Below are positions 21,400 to 32,320 of a DNA stretch of 64,000 nt, piece by piece; position 1 is the stretch's first letter; each line of letters starts with the position of its first letter. Location: contig JAGKQI010000068.1 of assembly GCA_018806915.1 (NCBI GenBank), positions 1 through 64,000 of the forward strand. Direction: 5' to 3'. A model generated the notes under the pieces. It was not told the DNA's origin. It saw nothing but the letters and a program-made list of their open reading frames with translations, and made no database searches. This stretch comes from Phytophthora colocasiae (taxonomy: Eukaryota > Oomycota > Peronosporomycetes > Peronosporales > Peronosporaceae). The position numbers and the translations under genes are program-made.

Positions 21400-22277
21400 T
21401 TTTTGTGGAAGAAATAAAGATTGTACTGGGTCTCCACCTTATTGCCTCCTTGGACTTCTTCGCCCTCAGGTCGTCCTCGTCGCCGCCGTCGCCCTTCTCG
21501 CCATCGTCGAAGCCAGAGGTAAATGACAAAGGTTCATTGAACGTCGTCCAGAGATTCACCTTGCTCCCGTACTCGTGAAACATCAGCGTTGCGAACTCCG
21601 CATAGTGCTGGATAATATCCGGATTAAGCCATCCTTGGGGTGAAAGCTCAGTGTGTAGATCCACAATGTTACAACGTCAGAATCGGTTCAATCCCGTTCG
21701 AGTTCAAATCGTCAATGAGTGAGTGGTAGAACGCGATACCCTCGGGGTTCGGACGCGTCCCATGTAGTGCTGGGTCCCAATTCGGGGCACGTGACCAAGA
21801 AATGGAGAAGCGAAAGGTCTGGAGTCCCGTCATCAATTGGATATCATCCTTGTATCGGTGGTAGAAATCGTCTGCCACATTAGCGCATTTCACTCCAGGA
21901 CGTTCACGACAGAATTGGTCCCAGATACTGGGTGTTCGTCCTCCCTCTTTCACTGCACCTTCGACTTGGTACGAAGCTGCTTGGGCTAATCCGAAGAGGA
22001 AATCATCGCAGGCGACGTTGTAAGTGCCGTTCAGGCGGCAGCACCAGGTCACGCCCGGGTAGAATTTGCCCTAGCCATTGTACGGGGTCTCCACCTTGTC
22101 GCCCTCCTTGGACTTCAGGTCGTCGCCGTTGCCGTCGCCATCGCCCTTCTTGCCGATAACCGGATCCGTACGGCCGCTACATCGCCTTCGGGTCGTCGCT
22201 ATCGCCGCCGCCGCTTCTCTTTGTCGATCATTCTCTCCTGTCCCGTTCTTTTCCGATTCAGGTTGCTCGAATGCCAA
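21400..22277 (-). pseudogene. Glycoside hydrolase family 1 (beta-glucosidase-like), truncated
   Basis: Minus-strand frames give the N-terminal half of a GH1 enzyme: [48 protein letters not shown], then the acid/base region LWTTFNEPLSFTSG. There is a frame break near 21667. After Thr-Ser-Gly the GH1 fold stops and an acidic Gly/Asp/Lys tract follows. The second half with the nucleophile Glu is missing, so it cannot be an active glucosidase. Upstream (22277-22071) is a frame ending in a similar Gly/Asp/Lys tract and PYNG, then TAG, then Gly-Lys-Phe-Tyr-Pro-Gly in the same frame. That TAG may be a mutated CAG. Confidence 0.8.
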
Positions 22278-23420
22278 TGTCGGTCGAAGGTCGTACGATC
22301 ACACGAAGCCCGCGTGGTCTACTAAGTTAGTAACGGGAATTTGATACCAGGCTGAAGCCTGGGGTGCGTACGGTAGTTCGAAGAAATTTGTTTTTTTCGA
22401 CGAAGGGTTACTGGTATCACCAGATGACATTAAGCTGTCCCACTGCTGTCCCCATTCGCATGAACACTGGGGAGCTGCTGTCTTGAGACACGATGATGCG
22501 GCGAATTATCGATTGTGATGGTAGTATCTCTGAGACAAAGTGGAGGAAGCTGTGGACCTTTCGATTAGTCTAAGGTACCTTCAGCGCTCCGCCGAGGGCC
22601 AGCGCCTTCGCTGAGATCTCGGAAACGGTTATTTGCACGGCATACGAGGCCACACGGCGTGAGATACAAGACATGCGTGATGATAATCCTTCAACGTAAC
22701 TGGAGGCGGAGAATGTGACCACTCCCATTGAGGATGCAAGCTGCGCGGATGTGGAGCAGTCGAGCGCATGAGGCCTCAGACACGCTAGTAGTAGCAGATA
22801 CCGTTACTAACAGAAGGTCATGCGAGTGAGGGAACAGCCCTAACATCACCAAGAGTTGAGTTATCAGCGGTAGAACTAGCCACTGCCGCTCCTACTGATT
22901 GGTGAGGTAGTCAATGCTACGTATCACCCCTAATAGCCTACGGTAGGGTGAAGATCCGTCACCCGAAGAAGCGCTGAGCTGGCAACTGGCTGAGCCGATC
23001 AGAAAGAGATGTGACCAGGCGAAATGCGCGATAACTAGAAGCGGGGCTCAGATTCACCACACCAGAATCATCGAGGCCCAAAACGAGCAAAAATATACTC
23101 ACCATGCCTGGAGCAAAATTTCATCTTATTGAGCTCCGCGAACGGCGTTTCAATTTTGAGGTCACCACGACGGACCTGGATTTGTTTGGCATCGTAAATG
23201 GGAGACCAGAGCAAATTTGACGCAATTATCGAAGGAGAGTCAGAAGCTGCGTTAAAGAAGAACAGTGGCTACACGTTTATCTTAAACACTACACCTTTTC
23301 AGGTCCAGAATAACAATTTCCAAATTCAATGTAGTTGGTCTGTAGCTACAGCATAAGTTTGAACTTACGTGTTCCTCCCCATTCTTCGCCCAACCGATGC
23401 AATGTCCCACCAATGGACGC

Positions 23421-23482
23421 GATTTCTCAAAAGTTGCTTTAACGTGAACAACTGTTCACGTTCAAGCAACTTTTGAGAAATC
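23421..23482. repeat. Near-perfect 62-base palindrome
   Basis: Two 30-base arms (23421-23450 and 23453-23482) are separated by AC and differ at one position. The outer part reads GATTTCTCAAAAGTTGCTT. It abuts the small terminal-inverted-repeat element at 23484. Confidence 0.85.
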
Positions 23483-23483
23483 T

Positions 23484-23787
23484 AATAACGACGGAAAAAT
23501 CCGCCGGGAACGGGCAGCTTACACGACAGAAAAAACGACGTGTATTCTATTGGCTCAAGATTGAAATCTATGTCCCAAAGTCCAATTCTTGTTCATTACA
23601 AAATTCTGTTTTATCCAACAAGATTCTGCAAAGCAAAGTTTACAACTATTATAAATAATTTTCAACCAACCGAAAAAGTGATATGCTCTACTTTTTTGTA
23701 TTTAGTGAGTTTTTCACCAGGTGGTCAGATGAACATTGCTAAGACTACGACGTCTTTTTAAGTCCGTCGTTTTTTTTCGTCGTTATT
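23484..23787. mobile_element. Putative 0.3 kb MITE inside P1
   Basis: The left end is AATAACGACGGAAAAA and the right end, reverse complemented, is AATAACGACGAAAAAAA. The interior is A/T-rich with no convincing gene. No second copy is visible in this window. Confidence 0.4.
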
Positions 23788-24157
23788 TTGTAATGTTGTA
23801 AGACTGCTTAAAGGTTATAAGTTTTAAGTTACACGTTCCTCCACCAAACGCGCCCTATACCCTTGACGAATATCCCCGTCGGCCTTGATTTTTTTATTTA
23901 TGTAATGAAATGGAAAATTGATTTACTCGGTTAGAGATGCCTGGCAAGTGTAAGTGTTTGACGTTCCGTGCGCGTAGTGGTGACGAGTGTATGAATTAGA
24001 AAGGAATCGTTCACGCTTATTTTCGAAACGTTATGCGATTTCGATCGTGTTAAGGCCGTGTAGCTTGGCATCTACTTGACAGCAGTTGCGGTAGATGTGG
24101 AGCTTGTATGGCGTGATCATCACCTATCGTTAGTAGACCACGCGGGCTTCGTGTGAC

Positions 24158-24404
24158 ACAATCGACAGAAACACACATCCAGTCAAACGTACCTTCAGGC
24201 GGCATCTTACCGAACACGTAGGCCTTCTAGCGATATGCCGTTAGCTGGAACCTTTAGTGGTCATGTAGGCGTAGCTATGGAAACATTAAACGCATGAAAT
24301 AACACAGTATTAGTGATACAATCGACAGAAACACATATCCAGTCAAACGTACCTTCAGGCGGCATCTTACCCCGATATGGCGTTGGCTGGAACCTTTAGT
24401 GGTC
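24158..24404. repeat. Interrupted direct repeat of about 100 bases
   Basis: Copies at 24158-24262 and 24318-24404 share ACAATCGACAGAAACACA, CCAGTCAAACGTACCTTCAG and GCTGGAACCTTTAGTGGTC. The second copy lacks about 18 internal bases. Confidence 0.75.
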
Positions 24405-24721
24405 GTGCAAAGACGCCCCACCTGACGGCGGTTGTCCGAAGGTCGATCGATCACAAACGCGCCGCACTACCCCCAACGACAGTTCTTCGAACTACGAATA
24501 ATACCTTCTACCCGAATTGGTACCAGGCTGAAGTCTGGGGTGCGTAGTTCGAAGAAATTGTTTTTTTTTTATATTGCAGCAGTCGTCCACCAGAAATCAT
24601 TGGTGCGTGCTATTTTGAAATCATTCTAGCAAGCTGAAATACATAACCGGCAAATGGATTGACTTACAGCGCGCGTGGTCCGTGAACGTACGAAATCTTG
24701 GTGTAAGCCATCTTCGCTCAG

Positions 24722-26435
24722 ATGAGTTATCATCGTTGGTGGGATGAAAGGGCTACTGGACCAGTAGTACTGGTATCATCGGATTCTGAACAAGGAGATA
24801 CGTCACCGAAAGTGTCAATGGTAAAAGTATCCAGACTTCACAGGAGCTTGACTTGGCCCGCCGTCAGACAAACACCCGTGAACGAGCTGTCATCGAGATT
24901 TAATGTCTTTAGCTTGGGTATGTCAAAGATTTTACGCGGACAGGAAGCCCAAAAAGCTGGCGATGCCTCTAATGAAAACCAGTAGCTTGTATCCGAGCGA
25001 CACTTGCACCAAACCCGTACCAATAGCGAAATTGACCGAAGCAATTGGCAGAGAAGACCTCCGATCTATTCCTCCTCTCCAAACACGTGGATGATCACAG
25101 GGCCACAAGTGCAAACCAAACAGAGTGCGTAACATCAGTCATAGCCACCACAAAAACATTAAAGCCAGGGGAACTGATCCACGCCATTGCTGTGTAGAGA
25201 GAACTGGCGGGGTAGTGGAGATCACGAGAACCCACACGACGCCTATCTTGTGCACATGAAGGGCAACCCCCAAGCCCATACCGGGTTGTGAAAAATAAGA
25301 TTGTTATTTAATTGGGCTCCAAGACTCGGGTCAATCAATAATTTGTTTATTGCAATTTTGTTTTCAATCATATCATCGAGCTCTGATTGGTAGAAAACCA
25401 CCTAACCGTAACCTTAACCCAAACCCCTTGACGCTCGCTAAAGCTTTGCGAGAACTTTAACTACACCGCTTTCAAAGCGTGGCGCTTTAACGACGATGGC
25501 TTGTGGGCTGAGGTATTTCGCAGTTAGTGTGAACTCCTTCGTAATGGCATCAAACAGACACCGCACGTCCAATATAGTCGCATGTTTGGGTCTTGCAGAA
25601 AATTGCAAAGTGAGGAGACTGCTGGAGTGTCGAGCGCTACCTCAGAGCTGTCTCGTCGAAGTTATTTACGTCGTACAGGCCCAGAAGACCACGGCTTGCT
25701 CATTATTGATGCGTTAAGAGTACTCAAGTAGCTCGTGACTTCACGATAACGTGCAGAACGCAAGCTAAACGCCACAGTGAAATGGAGGATTATTTGGACG
25801 TGATTGAGACCTCGCTCAATCAATAGTGTGTTTTAATTGAATTATTTGAAAGTCAAATTGTTTTTTTTTCACAACCCTGAGCCCATACGTATCCTACCAC
25901 ATTGTAGAGCAGATCAGCCGGCCACCAGCCACGCTAACCCCGTGGTTGTAGGCGTCTTGCTCCTCGTTGCGCGGGTTGCAACTGTACGCGTTTTCGGATA
26001 CTCCACTGTACACTTCCAAGCCAAAGTATTGACTTTGTTGCTGTTGTAAGCGGTGTAGCCGCACTAGACGAAAAAAAAGGTCACCCAGTAGATCCCAAAT
26101 ACAGTCGGGAGTGTGCGAATTCCGTGGTAAACAGAGGCGAACGCGTGCTTCACTCTCGTACATGACGATACAGCATCGACGGAACTCGGTGACAACGGGA
26201 TTTCTTTCGCGAAGACCACAGCGACTCCAATGCGATTGAACATAGTCACAGGCAACATCCCCATGAACCAGTGCAATGTCTTATAAGCAGCTCCGTATCG
26301 AGCGATCAGAATCGCTCCACGGTGGCCCACGCCTGACCGAGAGCTCCGCCCGTAGTCTGTCGGTCTCCAGCGAAAATTTCTATCCAAAGTTGCTGGAACG
26401 TAACAAGGCATCAGCCTTCTCCTGTTACTCATCAC
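24722..26435 (-). other. Unidentified decayed coding relics in P1, split by MITE
   Basis: Minus-strand frames at 26435-26064, 26163-25894 and 25135-24838 are hydrophobic or Cys-containing, and are preserved nearly base for base at 43288-41692 in U2. They could be pieces of a captured membrane protein gene, but stops and frame changes are frequent. A plus-strand frame (24722-24985, 87 codons) is also conserved in both copies. I recognise none of these products. Confidence 0.25.
25281..25879. mobile_element. hAT-type MITE (599 bases)
   Basis: It has terminal inverted repeats CAGGGTTGTGAAAAA (the left end has CCGGG here) and a perfect 8-base target duplication, AGCCCATA, at 25273-25280 and 25880-25887. 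An 8-base duplication with CAGGG ends is the hAT signature. There is no transposase, so it is non-autonomous. The U2 copy is at 42135-42731. Confidence 0.85.
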
Positions 26436-26707
26436 GGCTTGTAGCTACCAGAGGTACCTTGCCCCATTCCTTCCAACGTTGTTCTAAATGCGGTAAAGTT
26501 GCTGTAACGTCGTAAAGTTGTTTGAAGGTTGCAGGTTCCCCGAAGGTCGTTCGATCACAAACGCGCCGCACTACCCCCTACAATAGTTCTTCGAACTACG
26601 AATAGTGCCCTCCGAGGGAACCCGATAGTAACCTTCTACACAAGTGACCATTCCAGCGCCAGCAATTCACTAGCACTGTCTACAGATGAGCAACGCACAT
26701 TAAGCAA

Positions 26708-27092
26708 AATGCCGTCAAGAATTCCCATGGCATTGGCATCTACAAGACGTTCAAAAACCTACTCTTCATGGAGATCATTGCGTGGAAGGAGAGCGACAGG
26801 GTCGAGCACACTCGCTTCGGCAACCCGCGTATGCCGTCGGTAGCTGTAGTTTGTGAGTGGGTAAGAAAGGCATGGCAGATACTACTGTCATCAACTCCGT
26901 CGCTGCTGCTGGCTTTACAGACAGCTACAGTACCTGGACTGGCATATTGAAAAGCACGACGTCTACGATGAGCGATTCCGTACAAGCTGAGAAGCCGCTG
27001 ACGAAGATCACGAGGACCCTGAGAACGTAGGAAACTTTAATCTGGACGAGCTGCACGATGCTCTTGATGATACTGCCCTGATCGACGAGTAA
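26708..27092 (+). pseudogene. pogo-like transposase C-terminal tail (P1)
   Basis: The frame encodes IYKTFKNLLFMEIIAWKES, then VVCEWVRKAW. After a one-base shift it gives an Asp-Thr-Thr-Val-Ile-Asn-Ser-Val-Ala-Ala-Ala-Gly-Phe block and an acidic tail ending in Leu-Asp-Asp-Thr-Ala-Leu-Ile-Asp-Glu and TAA. This pattern resembles the C-terminal part of pogo/Tigger transposases. The catalytic DDD region was not found. A TGA (AGCTGAGAAGCC) replaces a Trp codon that is intact in U2 (AGCTGGGAAGCC). Confidence 0.5.
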
Positions 27093-27143
27093 CCTTTCGG
27101 CAATACAGAGTAACCTTTCGGCAATACAGAGTAACCTTTTGGA
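27087..27143. repeat. 21-base tandem repeat, about 2.6 copies
   Basis: GAGTAACCTTTCGGCAATAC plus A is repeated directly. The first copy includes the stop codon of the transposase tail. The same array is at 43938-43994 in U2. Confidence 0.8.
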
Positions 27144-27229
27144 TTTTGGGAGGGTACTATTAAATAGTGCCCGGGTTATTAATCGGGAATTTCCGTTAGT
27201 ACTAACGATAGTTCTTCGAACTACGAATT

Positions 27230-27705
27230 ACTCGCTGTGCATCAAAAAGTCGATGGACTAATCGATTCTGCAGGAACACTCTACTCAACCGAAAATGCGA
27301 AAAAATAGTCTTTGCCACCACTTTGGTGGTCGTAACGCAACGTGTGAACAATGTTAGTTCGTGAAGCAAACACTCTGGCTGAATGTTTTCCTCTATTCAA
27401 AGACCATTCTACGAAGAATTTGACAGAAGAAGATGTGACTATTGACTGATAGATAGACATGTCCCATTTAGGTATAATGCCAACCGATTGGGACTTCCTT
27501 TATCCTTGGTATGTTACACCGGTATGTGCTTCAGAAAAACAGCCACAAGGCGTCTAAACCGTGGGATGCACGTACAATTCGAGTAGAAGTTTGGTATTTC
27601 AGAGTACCCACACCAGCAGATTTATTTAATGCTTCGTCTGAAAACGAAAATGGGTAACCCAAATCAAGAAGTGATCATGAACCAATTCTCGAACCTGATA
27701 GAGTA
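27230..27705 (+). pseudogene. C-subfamily N-terminal fragment (C1)
   Basis: After a degraded upstream region, ATGCCAACCGATTGGGACTT encodes MPTDWDFLYPWY, the family's N-terminal motif. The frame then collapses. Homology with the longer C3 copy (57419 onward) ends at CTCGAACCTGAT, where an unrelated repeat begins. Confidence 0.6.
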
Positions 27706-28758
27706 GGAAAGAGGTCATGTATTTGTGTTAGAATTTCTAACTATACACTCCTGAAATCGCTGGGGGCTTGAAGCCCAGAATATACTCAGTGGTCGGTTGA
27801 TCCGACGATGCGAGGCTACAGGAGCCCAGAAGCTGAACATGGCGAAACTGGACACATGAGGGCCGCCAAATCCTCTGTGCTTGGTGCTAACGTGACATAT
27901 CCAGGCTCACCAGACCTGGGTCGCAATGTTGAACAGAGTGCTTGCTCCTTGATGAACTTTGAAGTCTTCTTCCCCCCTTCCTATCGAGGTCAACTCGCCT
28001 CGACGAAGTCGCCCGAATCTGGGGCGCTGGGGGAAACGCGGGTCTTCTGGACGAGCGTCCGGGGTTAGCTTATGTTCCTGGAAAATGGGTAGCGCGGTTG
28101 CTGCTTATCAGCTAACTCACGCCACGCGGAGACAGGGGGCAGAGGTCCCGGAGGCCGGCACCGGTAACCAGTCGGGTATTACCCGGTCTAGAACGAGACT
28201 TGAAGGGTCCTGACACCTTCCGATTGCCAAAGCTGACAAAACTTGGCTCTCTTGTCGAACTTGGAGAAGACGTCGCAGCGCAGAACTGATCCATTCCAGC
28301 CAAGAGCAAAGCTGGGGACAAAAAGAAGCCGGACACAAGCGCACCAGATCCATAATCTCCTCCCAGTTCACTGCCCTCGAACGACACCGCCTCAGCGGTA
28401 GCCGCGACAAAGCGAAGGGATATAAGTTCTTAGACCACCACGGAGCTATAACTGAACGTGAGGGTGCACAGTGTCCTCAGTGAGGACTCCTCACGCCTTG
28501 GTAGGATATCTTGAACACAAGAGGATTTCCAGGTCCTGTGTGCCTTGGCAACGATATCTTTGATCGTGGAGGGTCGCCAGGCCCTCCACGCCTTGGTGTT
28601 GGTCTTGAATACACGTGAGGGTCACCGGGTCCCATGTTCTGCAGCGGAGTTATTACATCTTTGTGGCAATCGAACAGGCGCGGCGCTGCTTCCGCACTCA
28701 GGCGTACTGGGACACCCCATCTCTAATAATCCGACCCACTCGGGGACTTCTGCACTGA
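27706..28758. other. Unassigned duplicated segment with hairpin-rich tandem repeat
   Basis: No gene is supported. It is duplicated at 48741-49790. From about 28459 to 28645 degenerate units of roughly 48 bases occur, each with a GTGAGGGT or GTGGAGGG start and a CCTTGG end. One unit can fold as GTGGAGGGTCGCC with AGGCCCTCCAC. It may be the 3' part of the LINE-like element that follows on the minus strand. Confidence 0.4.
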
Positions 28759-28764
28759 TTTAAG

Positions 28765-29377
28765 AAAGATCCTCTTCCGAAAGAGGCGCTGGAGATGTCC
28801 CTTGATCCACTTGTGCCAAACGGCGCGAATTGCGAAGTCTCCATTACGGCTTCTGCTGTCGGCTGCCGTTCTTAGAGAAACCCCATCCAGCAGATATCTT
28901 TAATTCTTGCCTTATAATGACCCATACTCCGCGTCTTCCGATCATCATTGGAAGCTAACCGAGTGAAATGCCACTGTCCACTGCTGTAGAGATTTCGGAC
29001 GATCGGAAGGATCAATTGCTCTGAAAACCGCATAGTATTCAGCTACCTTGAAGCCAAGTTCATGTGTCGCGGGTCTTGAAGCTAAACCTTTAATCACAGC
29101 TTGTGTTTGGAAATCGGCCTTTCATGAGTCTGCGTCTGGCTTCCTGCCGTGTAATGATTTCGCCGTCGAATATCTCTCTGTTCCGAATAATCCATAGTGT
29201 ACACTGCGTGCACGCCGTCCAAATGCTCCAGATCACTTGAAGTGCATCATCATGTCCGACCTCCCAATAGGGGATGGTTCGTGACGCCTCCCTCACGGTG
29301 CTGGGGGTGCGTTTCTGGTAGCCAGATGCGGTAAGAGCTGCGTGATCTCCTTCCGATAAGGATAATGACCTAGCCAA
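28765..29377 (-). pseudogene. LINE-like reverse transcriptase C-terminal remnant (U1)
   Basis: On the minus strand a 95-codon frame (29377-29090) includes IWSIWTACTQCTLWIIRN and Glu-Ile-Phe-Asp-Gly. This resembles the Cys/Trp-rich region after the RT domain of non-LTR retrotransposons. Broken continuation follows toward 28765 (Trp-His-Lys-Trp-Ile-Lys-Gly). No RT catalytic motif is present. The U2 copy is at 49793-50405. Confidence 0.45.
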
Positions 29378-30342
29378 CGGGGCCTAATACGTTTCTTAGG
29401 TGATGAGGTTTGAAGCAGTGCGTATCTTCTCGGTGTGTCCACTACTTCGAACGAATCTCTCTGTCTTCATTCGCGCCGTTGTGCTGTGGATAATCGAGTA
29501 CTACAGTTTGAAAAGAATTATGTATTTCTCTCCAGAAAAAATAAAAAAGATGGAGAGTCATCCAAGTAGACTTGGCCAAAACCCAATAAAGTGGAGCAGC
29601 TCTATTTCCTCTACGGTAGAAGAGAGGAGAACAAGTTATTCTAATGTCAACTGGCAAAATTCTCTTCACTTTTCGAAATCTTCTTCTTGATTATTTACGA
29701 TAAAAAGATCTTCTTTTCTTCTATTGTCGCTACTTTAATTTCCGCCAACTAACTCAAAAGTCCTCTTTCGGGTGGGTACTAAACCCACACCGAGTTGCCT
29801 ATAACAGATAGTGAATCTGCATCGTGAGCACCTACGTCGTATACGTCTCCAAGGTTTGGATGGACGATCGACCATGACGTGAAGCTCGTCCGTCGAAAGA
29901 CAATTTAAGTCGCAATGAGCGGGGTGCCATCGACTCGAAAGCAAATCATCAACCACAAGCGAAAAATCTTTGTTAAACTCTTTCAATTTTAATGGAAAAT
30001 ATCCTCTTCAAATTGTAGTACTCGATTATCCGCAGCACAGAGCACACCAAGAAGATACACACTGCTTCAAATCTCATCACTTAAGAAACGCATTGGGAAC
30101 TATATTTCTCTTTCATTATCTTCTCTGATACCTTTCTTCACTGGCCCCTCATATTGATACTGTGATTTCGAACGCTGCTTCAAGTAGACTTGGTCAAAAA
30201 CCAGCAGCTCTATTTCGTCTGCAGTAGAAGAGAAGGAGAACGAGTTATTCTAATGTCAACTGGCAAAACTCCAGTTAATCAAAATTCTCTTCAAATACCA
30301 GACAGTTTTTTTTTAATCCCGGCAGTTTATTTACGATAACAT
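29378..30342. other. Spacer between U1 and A3
   Basis: No gene. It is made of A-downstream sequence. The U2 equivalent is 50406-51008 plus 54495-54864, interrupted there by piggyBac 2 at a TTAA that is single here (GTTAAACTC near 29974). Confidence 0.6.
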
Positions 30343-32297
30343 CTAACAAAATAATTTTCGCACTTGCACTGATCGTCGGGCAGGGGTCGAAGCGGAAACA
30401 AAAATCAGACATAAAACATCGGCAGGTAGTCGATGAATCGCCTTCGAGTAGTAGACGGAGTTAATGACACTGATCAAGGCAGCTTTTGACTGAATCGGAA
30501 ATTTCTCCTTCGTAACACAGAGAAAATCTCCATCATGCGAAGTAAAGTCTTGGATTTCCCTCTCTTCAAAATACACACCATAGAAGTCGAGCCGAGTTAG
30601 CTCTCGAGCCATCCGGAGGCTGCGATTCCGTAGACACAAGGTGAAATCCGACAATTTCGGATTATTTCCGACTGTCAACTCCGCGATTGGCCACCGACCC
30701 AGCGATTCATTGTGAGTCGTGACAACCACAGCGAAATTACAGGTTTTCAGATATTGGAGGTTCGGGCATATTCCAAACAAGACACTCCGATCAAGAGTCG
30801 TACTGTTGCTGCACATCGGTGCATCCATTGTTAATGAGCGAAGATTTCGACCAACCAACTCTAGCAACTTAACCGCCGAAGAAACGGAATTAGTTGACGC
30901 AAAGCTCAAGGAAAGTTTGCTCAAAGTTGGTACGTTCTGCTCCACCAAATCTCGAGAAACCTCGGAAACGCCATTTCCAACTCTAGTTCGACAACAGCCA
31001 AAGCCTGGAACGACAACTTCCACCTGATCTCCCCCCTTGAACCAGGCTCGACAGCGGGTACAACTCGGCATCTCAAATGCTGAGATTTCGCCACCTACAG
31101 TATCGATTGGCCATACAGTTATGCCTTTGGCAATATCCACAAATCCGAATTCACAAGTATTGTAAGTTCTTGGCTGAAGCTCCTCCTGCCTCGTAAGAGG
31201 ATAATTGCATCGGACAACATCTGCAATACTCAATAGATTGGCTGGTGTCGAAGTCACATCCCAAAGTGTAGCAGTAGAACAGCAGCTGATAGTGTACAAA
31301 AGCCATGGTCACAACTCAGAAGCCGTAAGCGTAATGTTGAACTTGAGTGGCGAAACGTCAGAATACGCTGCAACAGCGGAACCAATCGCAGGAAAAAAGC
31401 TTTCGAAACCTTTCCTACAATACATTTTAATAGTGCAACCATTCAGACGGAGACACGTGAGGAAATGATTCAGTATAATCCCAGTGTTTATCGTGTCTTG
31501 CAACAGTCCATCGTTACTCGTGATGTCGAATGTAACGGAGATTTCGAGAGGGTTTACCTTTTTCCATGGCAAACTTGCCGCCAAATTTCGAGAATAACTC
31601 ATAGTTAAATCACAAATTTGAAAGTCAATTTCGATATCCACTGGCACTTGTTCCGTAGCAACGACACTTTGGCTCTGCCCTTCATCACGCAGAGTAGTGC
31701 GGTCTAGCAGCACAACTAAAGGAACCGCCGCAATAAACAATCTTTGCAGACCAGTATCAAATATATCACTTGTGTTGACCTTCAGATTCGCGTATACGTT
31801 AACGCCGTCGAGGCTGCTCTCCCAACACATACTGGCGCAACTGGACAGATACGTCTTGTCTTCGCTCATATTTTCCAGTCCCATTGCCTTCACCTTCTGC
31901 ATCGCCTGTTGAAACTGCGGTGAGGGATCTGAATCTGCACAAAATTGGCCCCAAACGAGCTGTTGAACGGTAGCAGATCCGTAAACATGCGCCACCCAAA
32001 ATGGATAGCATTTACGCGCATGGTGTGGCGGTAAACTCGGCGGAAATTGGTCCAAGAATGCCTTATTATTCACTAGCGCAAGGACTGTGAATAGCACGAT
32101 TGCTTCTCGAACCATTTTCAATCGATTCACATTTTGTGTATCTCCATCGACCAACCTAAAATTGATGACACGGTTGTGTTGTGAGCATGGCACACGAGGC
32201 CAACTAAATCGTACGTATTGTCGTCGACTTTGGAAATCCATCAAACTAGGCTGTAAGGCATTAAGCCAGGTTTCAGGAAAGTCCAATCCGTCGCCAT
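30343..32297 (-). pseudogene. A-subfamily LRR/F-box-like protein, broken (A3)
   Basis: Nearly identical to A4. A one-base deletion near 32267 (AGCCAGG against AGCCAAGG) breaks the frame about ten codons after the ATG at 32297. TGG to TGA at 31311-31309 splits the body into frames 32286-31309 and 31299-30343. The C-terminal frame is intact, including HRLPADVLCLIFVSASTPAR. The shared TGA shows that A2 and A3 descend from one already damaged copy, or were homogenised by gene conversion. Confidence 0.88.
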
Positions 32298-32304
32298 GGA
32301 CACC

Positions 32305-32320
32305 GTAAATTTGGGAATGA
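32305..32320 (-). promoter_or_regulatory. Inr + FPR core promoter of A3
   Basis: TCATTCCCAAATTTAC on the minus strand, 8 bases before the ATG, as in A2 and A4. Confidence 0.65.

Larger units (their letters stand above)
22333..27196 (+). mobile_element. pogo-like (Tc1/mariner) DNA transposon P1
   Basis: It is flanked by TA on both sides (22331-22332 and 27197-27198). The right end is TTAATCGGGAATTTCCGT. The left end (ACGGGAATT) is a degraded inverted copy of it and is intact in the U2 copy (ACGGAAATTCCCGATTAAT). It contains a transposase tail, a nested hAT-type MITE and undefined sequence. About 2.2 kb (22346-24520) is absent from the U2 copy and is bounded by a repeated TACCAGGCTGAAGCCTGGGG motif. 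Confidence 0.6.
21351..27229. mobile_element. Composite insertion IE1 carrying GH1 fragment and pogo element
   Basis: The borders are defined by the empty site in U3, where CCCCACTATT runs straight into ACTCGCTGTG at 57190/57191. In U1 the left end reads GGGTACCAGGCTGAAG with CGTAGTTCGAAG just inside. The right end reads AGTTCTTCGAACTACG, giving a short inverted repeat (CGTAGTTCGAAG). ATT is present at both junctions, possibly a 3-base target duplication. Without the nested pogo copy the insertion is only about 1 kb, mostly GH1 coding sequence, so it looks like a gene-fragment-carrying element. The transposition mechanism is not established. Confidence 0.6.

Noticed and set aside
21400..22277. 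Active beta-glucosidase gene
   Set aside because: Only the N-terminal half with the acid/base motif is present. The nucleophile half is missing and the frame is broken in both copies.
22333..22350. Helitron end
   Set aside because: The borders show TA duplication and inverted ends, and there is no TC start or CTRR hairpin end.
27087..27143. CRISPR-like array
   Set aside because: The 21-base units abut without spacers and the genome is eukaryotic. It is a simple tandem repeat.
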